A stretch of DNA of 51,349 bases, taken from contig RKRQ01000089.1 in the NCBI GenBank assembly GCA_007571325.1, positions 1-51,349 on the forward strand, read 5' to 3'. Within the stretch, counting starts at the first letter, position 1. Each line of letters opens with the position of its first letter. The DNA comes from Candidatus Dadabacteria bacterium (GTDB lineage: Bacteria > Desulfobacterota_D > UBA1144 > Nemesobacterales > Nemesobacteraceae). A model generated the notes under the pieces. That model was not told where the DNA came from and did no database searches. It worked only from the letters and a program-made list of their open reading frames with translations. The translations under genes were made by a program, and so were the position numbers. Of the stretch, positions 8,350 to 17,540 are shown piece by piece.

Positions 8350-10129
8350 ATTCGCAATAGCTTTTCTTGTCCCAACACTGTTTTTTATCGCCTTCTCGGC
8401 AAGACTGTTTTACCTCCAGATATACAAAGGCGATGTATACAGAAGCTTTTCGGAAAAAAACATCCTTAGGATACTTGAACTTCCTGCGCCCAGAGGGCGG
8501 ATTTTCGACAGGAACGGAGAAAAGATCCTTTTTAACAAACCATCTTTTAACATACAGGTATTTCCTAGAGAAATAACCAATGTAGATAAGCTCGCGGGAC
8601 AACTTTCAGAACTAATAGACAGTCCGAAAGAAGGTCTTCAGAACAAACTTAGTAAAATAGCTAAAAAGAATAGTTTTCATCCTGTTACGATAGCTAAAGA
8701 CATAAGCTGGGAAGAACTTCTCCTTCTTGAGAAAAATAAACAAGCTTTACAGGGAATATTTCTGGAGCTAGAGCCCAAGAGATTCTATCCATATGAAGAA
8801 GCCGTCGTGCTGCTCGGATACACCGGAAGTGCGGATATCAACGAGTTAAAGAACCTCCACATCAAGTCCGGAAGTCAGGTAGGGAAAATAGGCGTAGAGA
8901 AAGCTTTTGACAGCGAACTCAGAGGAGCAGACGGACTTAAATACATCATGGTAGACGCATACGGAAAGGCAATCTCTGATTCTCTCTCCGAATCACTTCC
9001 AACAAACCGCAAAGATAAAAAAATGGTCTACGGAAAAGACTTATACCTAACAATTGATATAGAGTTGCAGAAAGTCGCCTCTGAGGCTCTGGGTGATGAA
9101 AATGGTGCCATAGTCGCAATGGATGTGAGAAGTGGAGAAATCCTAGCAATGGTAAGTCACCCGTTTTATATACCCGAGTTTATCTCAAAAAAAACTTCAA
9201 CCCAAGAACAGGAAAGGAGGAAGAAAAAAGAATCCTTTCTTAACCGTTCAACTCAGGCAACATATCCGCCTGGATCAGTGCTCAAAATAATCACGGCCTT
9301 TGCACTACTGGAGGAAAAAATAGTTAATACGCGATCATCTATACACTGCCCAGGTTACTACTTCGTAAACAAAAAACGTTTTAACTGCTGGCGCAAAGAA
9401 GAAGGACATGGGCATGTGAATCTCTACAAAGCAATTGTCGAATCATGCGATGTATTCTTCTATAAATTCTCCCTGAAACTGGGGGTTGACAGGCTTTACT
9501 CTTACATGAAGCAATTCGGATTGGGGAAGGAAACCGGCATAGTGCTAGCTGAAAAACGGGGAATAAATCCATCAACTGCGTGGAAGAAAAAACATCTGAA
9601 AGAGCGTTGGTATCCGGGTGAAACCGCAATTTTATCAATAGGTCAGGGATATGTAACAACAACCCCTCTTCAAATAAGTGTTATAACCTCAGCAATAGCA
9701 AATGGAGGCAGAATAGTCAAACCAAAGATAAGAAAAACGGATAAAAAAATACTGCCGTTCACAACAGAGGAACCTCAGAGTTTCAACAAAGATTCAATAA
9801 TTTTTCTGAAAAAAGCGCTGCACGATGCAGTAAACGGGCACCAAGGCACCGGTATCTACGCAAAATCAAGCATCGTACCTGTTTCTGGCAAAACAGGTAC
9901 GGCACAGGTTGTTTCGGCACAAGTTGAATCAACTGAAAAACGGTTCCAAGACCACGCTTGGTTCACTTCTTACGCACCATCGGACTCAGCGGAGATAGCC
10001 GTAACCGTTCTTGTTGAAAACGGAGGGAGTGGAGGTTTGGTAGCAGCTCCAATGGCAAAAAAAGTCATTGAAACCTATTTCAGACTAAAAAAAGAACGGA
10101 GTGAGGCTCAAGTTGCTAAATCTAACTAG
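8330..10129 (+). CDS. mrdA: Penicillin-binding protein 2 (transpeptidase)
   Basis: A 599-residue class B PBP. An N-terminal membrane anchor lies near residues 8-27, the PBP dimerisation domain begins at LPAPRGRIFDRNG, and the transpeptidase domain follows. Active-site motifs are SVLK at residues 316-319 (nucleophile S316), SCD at 372-374 and KTGT at 521-524. It cross-links peptidoglycan during elongation as partner of RodA. It overlaps mreD upstream and rodA downstream, as expected for a tightly coupled elongasome operon. Confidence 0.97.
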   Translation: MELLKRRFAIAFLVPTLFFIAFSARLFYLQIYKGDVYRSFSEKNILRILELPAPRGRIFDRNGEKILFNKPSFNIQVFPREITNVDKLAGQLSELIDSPKEGLQNKLSKIAKKNSFHPVTIAKDISWEELLLLEKNKQALQGIFLELEPKRFYPYEEAVVLLGYTGSADINELKNLHIKSGSQVGKIGVEKAFDSELRGADGLKYIMVDAYGKAISDSLSESLPTNRKDKKMVYGKDLYLTIDIELQKVASEALGDENGAIVAMDVRSGEILAMVSHPFYIPEFISKKTSTQEQERRKKKESFLNRSTQATYPPGSVLKIITAFALLEEKIVNTRSSIHCPGYYFVNKKRFNCWRKEEGHGHVNLYKAIVESCDVFFYKFSLKLGVDRLYSYMKQFGLGKETGIVLAEKRGINPSTAWKKKHLKERWYPGETAILSIGQGYVTTTPLQISVITSAIANGGRIVKPKIRKTDKKILPFTTEEPQSFNKDSIIFLKKALHDAVNGHQGTGIYAKSSIVPVSGKTGTAQVVSAQVESTEKRFQDHAWFTSYAPSDSAEIAVTVLVENGGSGGLVAAPMAKKVIETYFRLKKERSEAQVAKSN

Positions 10130-11183
10130 TCCCCTACAGATGCTGCTGCTGTTTAGCCTGTTATGCTTGGCAGGACTTGCCAACCTCTACAGCATTTCTT
10201 ACTTGTCCGACCTAGTAATATTTAAAAAACAATTAATATGGGTCCTAACGGGACTAGTGATTATGGTAGCCATAAGCCATTTAAAACCCATTGCCCTGAA
10301 GAGGTATTCGTTCACATTCTATCTGCTTTTACTCGTGCTGCTAGCGTTAATTTTCGTTTTTGGGAAAACGGTATCGGGGTCCAGAAGCTGGTTCCAGATA
10401 GGTCCGATATCGATTCAGCCCTCCGAATTTATTAAAATCGGGATAATAATGACGCTTGCCAATCACTACGCAAGTGATGTAATCATTAAAAAAACACATG
10501 GATTGAAAGACCTTGTTAAGCCTGTAGCTTTGCTTCTTGTCCCGACTTTGGCGGTCCTTGCTCAGCCAGATATGGGAACTGTGATAATAATGCTTTCTAT
10601 AGGTTCAAGCATTATTTTATTTATGGGAATCAGCAGGAAAAACCTGCTGCAAATAATAATAATAATACTGATATCCACTGTGCCTCTTTGGCATTTTCTA
10701 ATCAAAGATTATCAGAAGGAAAGAATATATTCCTTTCTGGACACTTCCTCCGACCCTTTTGGAATAAGCTATAACTCTATTCAGTCCCAGATTGCAATAG
10801 GATCCGGCATGGGTTATGGAAAAGGGTTTTCTCTCGGCTCACAATCCAACCTGAATTTTCTTCCCGCACACCATACGGATTTCGCATTTTCTGTGATTGC
10901 AGAGGAATGGGGGTTTCGAGGTTCGGTGTTTCTACTTCTTTTGTATTTCTCCATAGTTCTCTTTATTCTCAATATTGCAAAATCCCTAGAAGACCGCTTT
11001 TCTATAGTCACATGTTTTGGAATCGCAGCGATGTTCTTCTGGCATGCCGTGATAAACATTGCCATGGTTACGGGACTTCTGCCGATCATCGGCACTCCCC
11101 TTTTCCTAATTAGTTACGGCGGTTCCTCAACTTTGACAGCCTTTATAGGAATTGGCATCGTTCTATGCCTAGCGAAAAAATAA
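10101..11183 (+). CDS. rodA: Peptidoglycan glycosyltransferase RodA
   Basis: A 360-residue SEDS-family protein with about ten membrane segments. The conserved GSRSWFQIGPISIQPSEFIKI block lies near residue 92 and the family's C-terminal GTPLFLISYGGSS near residue 333. RodA polymerises lipid II into glycan strands with PBP2. The start is a GTG inside the end of mrdA (29-base overlap); the internal ATG at 10141 would cut into the first membrane segment and is less likely. The operon appears to end here; the oxidase genes begin about 90 bases later. Confidence 0.96.
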   Translation: MRLKLLNLTSPLQMLLLFSLLCLAGLANLYSISYLSDLVIFKKQLIWVLTGLVIMVAISHLKPIALKRYSFTFYLLLLVLLALIFVFGKTVSGSRSWFQIGPISIQPSEFIKIGIIMTLANHYASDVIIKKTHGLKDLVKPVALLLVPTLAVLAQPDMGTVIIMLSIGSSIILFMGISRKNLLQIIIIILISTVPLWHFLIKDYQKERIYSFLDTSSDPFGISYNSIQSQIAIGSGMGYGKGFSLGSQSNLNFLPAHHTDFAFSVIAEEWGFRGSVFLLLLYFSIVLFILNIAKSLEDRFSIVTCFGIAAMFFWHAVINIAMVTGLLPIIGTPLFLISYGGSSTLTAFIGIGIVLCLAKK

Positions 11184-11272
11184 ACAGAGTTTGAAAATCC
11201 GGCTAAAAGGGCAACGGAATCGGATTCTTGACAGAGAATTAGCATCAGATACAATCTACGCCGATTTGAGAT

Positions 11273-12175
11273 ATGGGGAAATGGAAAAACCTATTTTTCC
11301 TCAGGGCTTCAAACATTTTTCATTTAGAAAAAAAAGGCCGGAAAACGGCTCCTTTCATGTGGAGGTTCTTCATTTTTCTCAGTGTTATGTGTATTTCAAA
11401 CACTCTTTCGCTTCTTCCAGTATCAGATACCCATGCGCTTTCAAACGTAAACGATGTAAAGAAAATAGGTTTTGACGAAAAACTCGCATCTTCTATTGAT
11501 CTTGATACGGAATTTCTTGGAGAAGCCGGAGAAACGGTGGGCATTTCCTCCTTTTTTGGCCAGAAAAAACCGGTGGTTTTGAGCCTTGCCTACTTCACAT
11601 GCCCAAGACTCTGTCTTCTTAGTACAGACGGAGTTCTGGAAGTTGTAAACCAGATGGATTCCTTCAGACCTGGTAAGGATTACACCGTAGTAACGATAAG
11701 CTTCGACCCTGAAGAACCCCCTGATGCCATCGGCGCCAGAGCCGCAAAATATAAAAGAGCACTCACAGGCGGGGAAAAGGAGTCCAGCAACTGGCACTTC
11801 CTCACAGGGACGGCAGAAAATATATTGGCACTTACCGATTCAGTAGGATTCCGCTTCAAAAAAGACGGAAAAGAATTCGCTCATCCTTCAGGAATAGTAA
11901 TCCTTACGCCAGACGGCATAATCTCCCGGTATTTATACGGAGTTCAGCATGATCCCCGTAACTTTAGATTATCGCTGATAGAAGCTTCGGAAGGTAAGAT
12001 AGGTTCCTCAGAACTGCTTAACAAGGTACTTATGTTCTGTTATCAATTTGACCCGGTCGGAAAAAGATACGCGCTTGCCGCTCTTAACATAGTCAAGGCG
12101 GGAGGAATGGTAACTCTGACTGTTCTCGTAGCATTTCTCTGCATCATGTGGAGAAGAGAAAGAAAAATCTTTTAA
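11273..12175 (+). CDS. SCO1/SenC family copper chaperone for cytochrome oxidase
   Basis: A 300-residue protein with the SCO thioredoxin fold. The copper-binding CPRLC has cysteines at 110 and 114, with the partner histidine near residue 204 (AHPSG). Residues 29-55 form a signal peptide or anchor, and a second membrane segment lies at the C-terminus (GGMVTLTVLVAFLCIMW), so the domain should face the periplasm tethered at one or both ends. SCO proteins deliver copper to the CuA centre of subunit II, which is the next gene. The start is uncertain: ATG 11273 is used, but ATG 11357, right before the hydrophobic segment, is also possible. Confidence 0.92.
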   Translation: MGKWKNLFFLRASNIFHLEKKGRKTAPFMWRFFIFLSVMCISNTLSLLPVSDTHALSNVNDVKKIGFDEKLASSIDLDTEFLGEAGETVGISSFFGQKKPVVLSLAYFTCPRLCLLSTDGVLEVVNQMDSFRPGKDYTVVTISFDPEEPPDAIGARAAKYKRALTGGEKESSNWHFLTGTAENILALTDSVGFRFKKDGKEFAHPSGIVILTPDGIISRYLYGVQHDPRNFRLSLIEASEGKIGSSELLNKVLMFCYQFDPVGKRYALAALNIVKAGGMVTLTVLVAFLCIMWRRERKIF

Positions 12176-12201
12176 TTATTTGCGGAGGTTGTAAATCATA
12201 A

Positions 12202-13149
12202 ATGTCCACTTGGATACCGGAATCGGCTTCAAATCTTGCCGCAAGCGTTGATAACATAACCCTGTTTGTAACGATTATATCGATTTTCTTCTTTGTACTG
12301 ATTTCGGCAGTACTCGTAGGTTTTTCGATCAAGTATAGGAGAAAAAGCGAGGACCAGGAAACCGCTTACATAACTCACAATCCAATAATTGAAACTATAT
12401 GGACAATAATACCTACCATACTGCTCATGGTTATCTTCGCATGGGGCTGGATAGCTTTCAAGGAACTCCGCAATCCACCAGCTGAAGCAATTGAAGTCAA
12501 TGTTGTGGCAAAACAGTGGCTATGGGAATTTGAGTATTTCACCGGGAAAAAATCACTTAACGAACTTTTCGTGCAGCAGAACAAACCCGTAAGACTCATA
12601 ATGAGGTCGGACGATGTAATTCACAGCTTCTTTGTTCCTCAGTTCCGCGTAAAACAGGATATTCTTCCAGGAAACTACACGCAGCTCTGGTTTACCCCGA
12701 CCAAGGTCGGAACCTTTGACCTTCTATGTGCCGAATACTGTGGTTCCGGGCACTCGAAAATGCTTGCAAAAGTGAATGTTCTGAGTCCAGAATCATTTGT
12801 AAGATGGGAAAAAGGTGATGAGTTTGAAGACGGTGCTGTCATGACGGCAACAAACATATCTCCGGCGGAAAGAGGAAAAGATCTTTATTCTCAGAGAGGA
12901 TGTCTTGCCTGTCACAGCATAGACGGTAAAGAGGTTATAGGACCTACTTTCAAAAACCTTTACGGGAAAATGGAGAATCTTGAAGATGGTTCATCGGTTC
13001 AGGTAGATGAAAACTACCTAAGGGAATCAATTTATGAACCTCAGGCGAAGATGGTGAAGGGATACCCGCCAAACATGCCTTCGTTCAAAGGCATACTGTC
13101 TGAGGAAGAAGTAACTGCTCTTATTGAGTATATAAAAACGCTGAAGTAG
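12202..13149 (+). CDS. ctaC: Cytochrome c oxidase subunit II with fused cytochrome c (caa3 type)
   Basis: A 315-residue protein: two N-terminal membrane helices, a cupredoxin domain with CuA ligands in CAEYCGSGH (C176, C180, H184) and M187, then a C-terminal cytochrome c domain. CLACH at residues 234-238 binds heme c covalently, and the distal methionine is probably in YPPNMPSF. Such fusions define caa3 oxidases, in which the attached cytochrome feeds electrons to CuA. The aromatic stretch WLWEFEY before the copper site is also conserved. The Shine-Dalgarno GGAGG lies 13 bases upstream. It follows the SCO gene and precedes ctaD. Confidence 0.97.
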   Translation: MSTWIPESASNLAASVDNITLFVTIISIFFFVLISAVLVGFSIKYRRKSEDQETAYITHNPIIETIWTIIPTILLMVIFAWGWIAFKELRNPPAEAIEVNVVAKQWLWEFEYFTGKKSLNELFVQQNKPVRLIMRSDDVIHSFFVPQFRVKQDILPGNYTQLWFTPTKVGTFDLLCAEYCGSGHSKMLAKVNVLSPESFVRWEKGDEFEDGAVMTATNISPAERGKDLYSQRGCLACHSIDGKEVIGPTFKNLYGKMENLEDGSSVQVDENYLRESIYEPQAKMVKGYPPNMPSFKGILSEEEVTALIEYIKTLK

Positions 13150-13170
13150 GAAATATCAAAGGAGAACAAG

Positions 13171-14775
13171 ATGGCAAACGGAGTCATGACGCAAACCCAG
13201 CATATACCGTTTCTAGCTCAGAAAGGTTTAAAGTCGTGGATTTTGACAACGGATCATAAACGCATAGGGATCCTTTACCTCATCACGATCTCATTTTTCT
13301 TCCTTATAGCCGGCCTTACGGCTCTGGGCATGAGGTACGAACTTATGACTCCCGAGCTTGATTTCTTCAGAAATCCGACGGAGTATAACGTAGCATTTAC
13401 TCTTCACGGTTCCCTAATGGTGTTCTTTTTCATCGTTCCAGGAATCGCAGCAAGCTTCGGAAATTTCTTGATACCGCTTATGATTGGGGCTAGGGACGTA
13501 GCCTTCCCCAGAATCAACCTGCTGAGTTTCTGGATATACCTGGTCGGAACGGCAATTTTGCTCTATGCACTTATGCAACCGGCTGATACTGGCTGGACAT
13601 TCTATACCCCCTACAGTATTCAGACGGGAACCAAGGTGATAATGATAACTTTAGGGGTTTTCGTTCTCGGATTCTCATCAATTTTAACAGGAATGAACTT
13701 CATAGTGACCATACACAAGCTTCGTGCGCCTGGAATGACTTGGTCCAGGCTTCCACTCTTCATATGGGCTTCCTATGCAACTGCAATACTGCAGTTGCTA
13801 GCAACACCTGTTGTGGGAATCACTCTTCTTCTTTTGATAGCGGAGAGAGCGTTTGACATAGGCTTCTTTGACCCGGCTAAAGGAGGAGACCCAATACTTT
13901 TTCAGAACTTTTTCTGGTTTTATTCCCATCCTGCCGTCTACATAATGGTCATTCCAGCCTTTGGAATCATATCGGAAATAATCCCTGTTTTTGCAAGAAA
14001 ACCCATTTTCGGATACAAGGCTATTGCGTATTCAAGCTTTGCAATAGCCATAATAAGCTTTTTCGTCTGGCTACATCACATGTTTGTAAGCGGTATATCA
14101 GAGACAGCAGCGGCAATATTTTCTTTTCTAACTATGTTGGTAGCCATTCCCACAGCTGTAAAGGTATTTAACTGGACGGCCACTCTTTACAAGGGGTCTA
14201 TAGAGTTTCACTCGTCTATGCTTTACGCTTTGTCGTTTATAGTACTTTTCACGATTGGGGGATTGACCGGAGTTTATCTTGGGGCTCTGGCCGTTGATGT
14301 GCACCTGCACGATACATACTTCATAGTAGCCCACATGCATTACGTTATGATAGGAGGAACAGTGATGGGATTTTTCGGAGCCCTTCACTTCTGGTACCAG
14401 AAATGGTTCGGAAAAGTATTTAATGAACTGATTGCGAAAATCTCATGGTTTCTTGTTTTCGCAGGGTTCAATGTAACGTTTTTTCCACAGTTTTTCATGG
14501 GCTTTCAAGGAATGCCTAGAAGATACGCAACCTATCCCGTCGAGTACGAATCGTATCACGCGCTTTCAACTTACGGATCATGGATACTAGGAGTCGGGGT
14601 TCTTATTATGACTGTAAACCTGATTTTGCCGCTTATGAAAAAAGGGCAACCAGAATCGCCAAATCCTTATGGTTCCCTATCTCTTGAATGGCAGGTTCCT
14701 TCCCCACCACCCCATGAAAATTTTGACGAAATACCGACTGTAACTGATTGGACGTATGCTTACGGGAAAAAATAG
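13171..14775 (+). CDS. ctaD: Cytochrome c oxidase subunit I, A2-type
   Basis: A 534-residue heme-copper oxidase core with about twelve helices. Heme a and a3 histidines lie in TLHGSLMVF and HDTYFIVAHMHY, and CuB histidines in LHHMF and in YSHPAVY (H253, cross-linking Y257). At 251-257 it reads YSHPAVY, not the GHPEVY of A1 enzymes. The missing glutamate and the Tyr-Ser pair are the established hallmark of A2-type oxidases such as that of Rhodothermus. It reduces oxygen to water and pumps protons. AAGGAG lies six bases before the ATG. Confidence 0.98.
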   Translation: MANGVMTQTQHIPFLAQKGLKSWILTTDHKRIGILYLITISFFFLIAGLTALGMRYELMTPELDFFRNPTEYNVAFTLHGSLMVFFFIVPGIAASFGNFLIPLMIGARDVAFPRINLLSFWIYLVGTAILLYALMQPADTGWTFYTPYSIQTGTKVIMITLGVFVLGFSSILTGMNFIVTIHKLRAPGMTWSRLPLFIWASYATAILQLLATPVVGITLLLLIAERAFDIGFFDPAKGGDPILFQNFFWFYSHPAVYIMVIPAFGIISEIIPVFARKPIFGYKAIAYSSFAIAIISFFVWLHHMFVSGISETAAAIFSFLTMLVAIPTAVKVFNWTATLYKGSIEFHSSMLYALSFIVLFTIGGLTGVYLGALAVDVHLHDTYFIVAHMHYVMIGGTVMGFFGALHFWYQKWFGKVFNELIAKISWFLVFAGFNVTFFPQFFMGFQGMPRRYATYPVEYESYHALSTYGSWILGVGVLIMTVNLILPLMKKGQPESPNPYGSLSLEWQVPSPPPHENFDEIPTVTDWTYAYGKK

Positions 14776-14786
14776 ATCGGAGGCTA

Positions 14787-15413
14787 ATGCAAAAAATGAG
14801 TAGTAGTACAGCAGAACACGCCGAAAGCCACGCGCACGGACATGGACTGGGAGAAGCCGTAACGCATAGTGCGGCAAAATTCGGTATGTGGCTTTTTCTC
14901 GGAACAGAAATTCTTCTCTTCGGAGGACTTTTCGCAGCGTACGCGCTTTTCAGGGCAAAATTTCCGGATCTTTTTTACGAATCGCACAAAAAACTGGATA
15001 TAACCCTTGGTACCATAAATACCATAGTGCTTATATTCAGCAGTTTTACTATGGCTCTGGCAGTTTCGGCTTCACAGAAAAGAAACAGGAAGTGGCTGAT
15101 AATATTGCTTTCTGTAACCTTTATATGCGGAGCGGCTTTCGGAGTGAACAAGTACTTTGAGTACAGCGCCAAGTTCCACCACGGTATCTTTCCTGATACG
15201 AATATATTCTACGCCCTTTACTTCATGATGACCGGACTTCACATGATCCATGTGTTTATCGGAATGGGTATAATCTTCGCCCTAATAATAATGGCCAAGC
15301 AGAGACGGTTCGAAAAAGGAAGGTATACACCGGTTGAAGTAGGAGGACTTTACTGGCATCTGGTTGATCTGATATGGATATATCTGTTTCCGCTGTTGTA
15401 CTTAATTGGATAG
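14787..15413 (+). CDS. ctaE: Cytochrome c oxidase subunit III
   Basis: A five-helix, short form of subunit III (about 208 residues). The conserved FGMWLFLGTEILLFGGLFAAY is near the N-terminus and the GLYWHLVDLIWIYLFPLLYL block near the C-terminus. The track start at 14748 overlaps ctaD; ATG 14787 or 14796 is more likely, since GGAGG sits at 14779-14783. The N-terminus is histidine-rich (HAESHAHGHG), as is that of the next gene. Subunit III stabilises subunit I and proton uptake. Confidence 0.95.
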   Translation: MQKMSSSTAEHAESHAHGHGLGEAVTHSAAKFGMWLFLGTEILLFGGLFAAYALFRAKFPDLFYESHKKLDITLGTINTIVLIFSSFTMALAVSASQKRNRKWLIILLSVTFICGAAFGVNKYFEYSAKFHHGIFPDTNIFYALYFMMTGLHMIHVFIGMGIIFALIIMAKQRRFEKGRYTPVEVGGLYWHLVDLIWIYLFPLLYLIG

Positions 15414-15426
15414 ATGGAGAAAGAAA

Positions 15427-15735
15427 ATGAGCGCACATAACCACACTGAAGAACACCACACTGGTATAAGGGTATACGCCGCGGTATGTCTTGCACTGTT
15501 TGTTCTTACCGGAGTCACGGTGTACGTCGCGAAATTTGATTTCGGCGATATGAACATCGTTGTCGCCATGTTAGTAGCATCTATAAAGGCGTCAATAGTC
15601 GCCCTTTACTTCATGCATCTAAAATTTGAAGACAGACTGACTTGGATATACGCTCTTTATCCTCTTTTTCTGCTTTTCCTTTTAATCGGTTTCACCATTA
15701 TGGAAACCTTCACAAGGGTGCCGGTAATAAAGTAG
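15427..15735 (+). CDS. ctaF: Cytochrome c oxidase subunit IV-like protein
   Basis: A 102-residue protein with three predicted membrane helices, matching prokaryotic subunit IV in size, position and the motif IVALYFMHLKFE. The true start is probably ATG 15427, preceded by GGAG with seven bases between; the track start at 15406 runs back into ctaE. The N-terminus MSAHNHTEEHHTG is histidine-rich. Prokaryotic subunit IV is a small accessory subunit thought to aid assembly. Confidence 0.88.
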   Translation: MSAHNHTEEHHTGIRVYAAVCLALFVLTGVTVYVAKFDFGDMNIVVAMLVASIKASIVALYFMHLKFEDRLTWIYALYPLFLLFLLIGFTIMETFTRVPVIK

Positions 15736-15747
15736 TAATATAACGGC

Positions 15748-16617
15748 ATGCTTGCAAAGACCGCTCTAGGACTTCTATTCATACTTCTTATATGGGGAAA
15801 CGCTGTGTCAGGGCTAAAAGCAGGGCTCGCATGTCCCGACTGGCCGCTTTGCCATGGTGAGATAATTCCACCTTTCAGATGGGACATCTATGTCGAATTC
15901 TCTCACCGCGTTATAGGCGGCATAACATCCGTGGTACTTTTCATCCTCTGTTACAAAAGATTCCGTGTGTACAAAAAAAATTACAGAATACTTCCACTGA
16001 CGGTGGTTGTACTTCTTCTGTTTCAGATAGTACTGGGAGGAATCGTGGTCCTCACTAGACTTCCCGTTAACCTCACCACCATTCACTTCACAAATGCGAT
16101 TATAATCTTTTCCATTACCTTCTATCTAGTGTACTTTGACGGCATAAGCAAAAAACCCGATTTCTGTTTTTCAGGTCCAGCCGGACTTTTTTTTATTCTT
16201 TTCCTGCTCGTATTTATCCAGGCTTCTCTCGGAGCTTATGTAAGGCATTTGGGAGCAGGGCTCGCATGTCCCGATTTCCCCACATGTCTTGGTTACTGGA
16301 TTCCACCTGAGCTTTCAGGCAAAGTGCTGGCGCATTTTACTCACAGGACGGTAGCATATCTGCTCACGGTGGCATTTATATTGGTATTATTTATTTCAAG
16401 AAAATCCGAAAAATTGAAAGAAGCACGGAAAAACATGTCTCTAGCCGTTACTCTGCTTTTTCTGCAGATAGGACTGGGGATTCTGGTCGTAACATCAAAG
16501 CTTCTTTTTTATATCACGGCGCTTCACCTCTCAATAGGTCTTTTGGTTCTGTCTCTCTGCCTTGTTACCTGGTTCGTTTATATAAGTAAGAACACAGCTG
16601 CTAAGGAGGCCTACTGA
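15748..16617 (+). CDS. ctaA: Heme A synthase (CtaA/COX15)
   Basis: A 289-residue, eight-helix membrane protein built from two similar halves, each with a cysteine-pair loop: GLACPDWPLC near residue 26 and GLACPDFPTC near residue 171. Histidines for heme lie in FSHRVIGG, TIHFTN, FTHRTVAYL and ALHLSIG. It oxidises the C8 methyl of heme O to make heme A for the oxidase encoded upstream. It starts 12 bases after ctaF and ends just before ctaB, with the ctaB Shine-Dalgarno inside its last codons. Confidence 0.95.
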   Translation: MLAKTALGLLFILLIWGNAVSGLKAGLACPDWPLCHGEIIPPFRWDIYVEFSHRVIGGITSVVLFILCYKRFRVYKKNYRILPLTVVVLLLFQIVLGGIVVLTRLPVNLTTIHFTNAIIIFSITFYLVYFDGISKKPDFCFSGPAGLFFILFLLVFIQASLGAYVRHLGAGLACPDFPTCLGYWIPPELSGKVLAHFTHRTVAYLLTVAFILVLFISRKSEKLKEARKNMSLAVTLLFLQIGLGILVVTSKLLFYITALHLSIGLLVLSLCLVTWFVYISKNTAAKEAY

Positions 16618-16619
16618 AC

Positions 16620-17540
16620 TTGCAGAAAACGGAGAAAAAATCTGTGGGAAATATGGCGGTTTCCGCCGTTATTCTCTCCAAGCCCGGAATAATCATGAGT
16701 GTAGCATTTACGGGTCTTGCGGGGATGGTGGTAGCCAATCGCGCTCTGCCTTCTACTCAGGTGATTTTCCTATGCGTTGCATCCCTTCTTCTAAGCGCAG
16801 GGGGAGCAGCGATTCTGAACAATCTACTGGACAAAAAAATTGACAGACAGATGACCCGTCTTAATAAAAGAGTAAAAGCCCTGCAGGTTCTCGGGGAACG
16901 AAATGCTTGGATAATTTCAATATTTATGATGGTTGTGGCTCTTTTTCTCTCGTTTTCTTACTTCAATTACGTAAATGCAGCACTTATTCTCCTTGCCATT
17001 CTGAGCTATACCCTTATTTACACCCTTTTCCTCAAAAGAACTTCCCCTTTTGGCACCATCTTAGGGGGAATACCGGGGGCTCTTCCGGTACTCATAGGGT
17101 ACACGACCATAAAACCTGTTCTGCAGCTTGACGCAATAATAGTATTCGTATTCATGATGCTCTGGCAGCCTCCCCACTTCTGGGTACTAGCGCAGAAATA
17201 CAAAAAAGATTACGAAAAAGCCGGAATAAACGTTCTTCCCGTTGCCTTGGGTACAAAGTACACGAATATGCTTATACTTATCTATTCTCTTTCGTTGATA
17301 CCTTTAACCTTTATACTCTGGCTTACTGGAACAAATACGGTTTACTTCGCGGTTTTCGCAGCCATATCAGGAATATATTTCAACTATCTGGTAGTAAAGA
17401 GCGTCTTTGCCAACAGTGGTTATGGAAAAGCCTTCTCGGCTTCAATTATCTATATGCTTCTGATAATGCTCGGTATAGTGATCGACATACTTGCTAAGTC
17501 GCTCTCTCCTGTGGAAAGAGTTATAGGGAATTTTCTTTAG
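16620..17540 (+). CDS. ctaB: Protoheme IX farnesyltransferase (heme O synthase)
   Basis: A 306-residue UbiA-family prenyltransferase with about eight helices. The first aspartate-rich motif is NNLLDKKIDRQMTRLNKR near residue 65 and the second lies near KYKKDYEKAGINVLP. It attaches a farnesyl group to protoheme, giving heme O, the substrate of CtaA. The start is TTG 16620, supported by AAGGAGG ten bases upstream. Its 3' end overlaps the convergent pepF gene by 20 bases. Confidence 0.96.
   Translation: MQKTEKKSVGNMAVSAVILSKPGIIMSVAFTGLAGMVVANRALPSTQVIFLCVASLLLSAGGAAILNNLLDKKIDRQMTRLNKRVKALQVLGERNAWIISIFMMVVALFLSFSYFNYVNAALILLAILSYTLIYTLFLKRTSPFGTILGGIPGALPVLIGYTTIKPVLQLDAIIVFVFMMLWQPPHFWVLAQKYKKDYEKAGINVLPVALGTKYTNMLILIYSLSLIPLTFILWLTGTNTVYFAVFAAISGIYFNYLVVKSVFANSGYGKAFSASIIYMLLIMLGIVIDILAKSLSPVERVIGNFL

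Noticed and set aside
11191-11475. 94-codon plus-strand frame before the SCO gene
   Set aside because: Runs in another frame through the SCO signal peptide and has no recognisable content.
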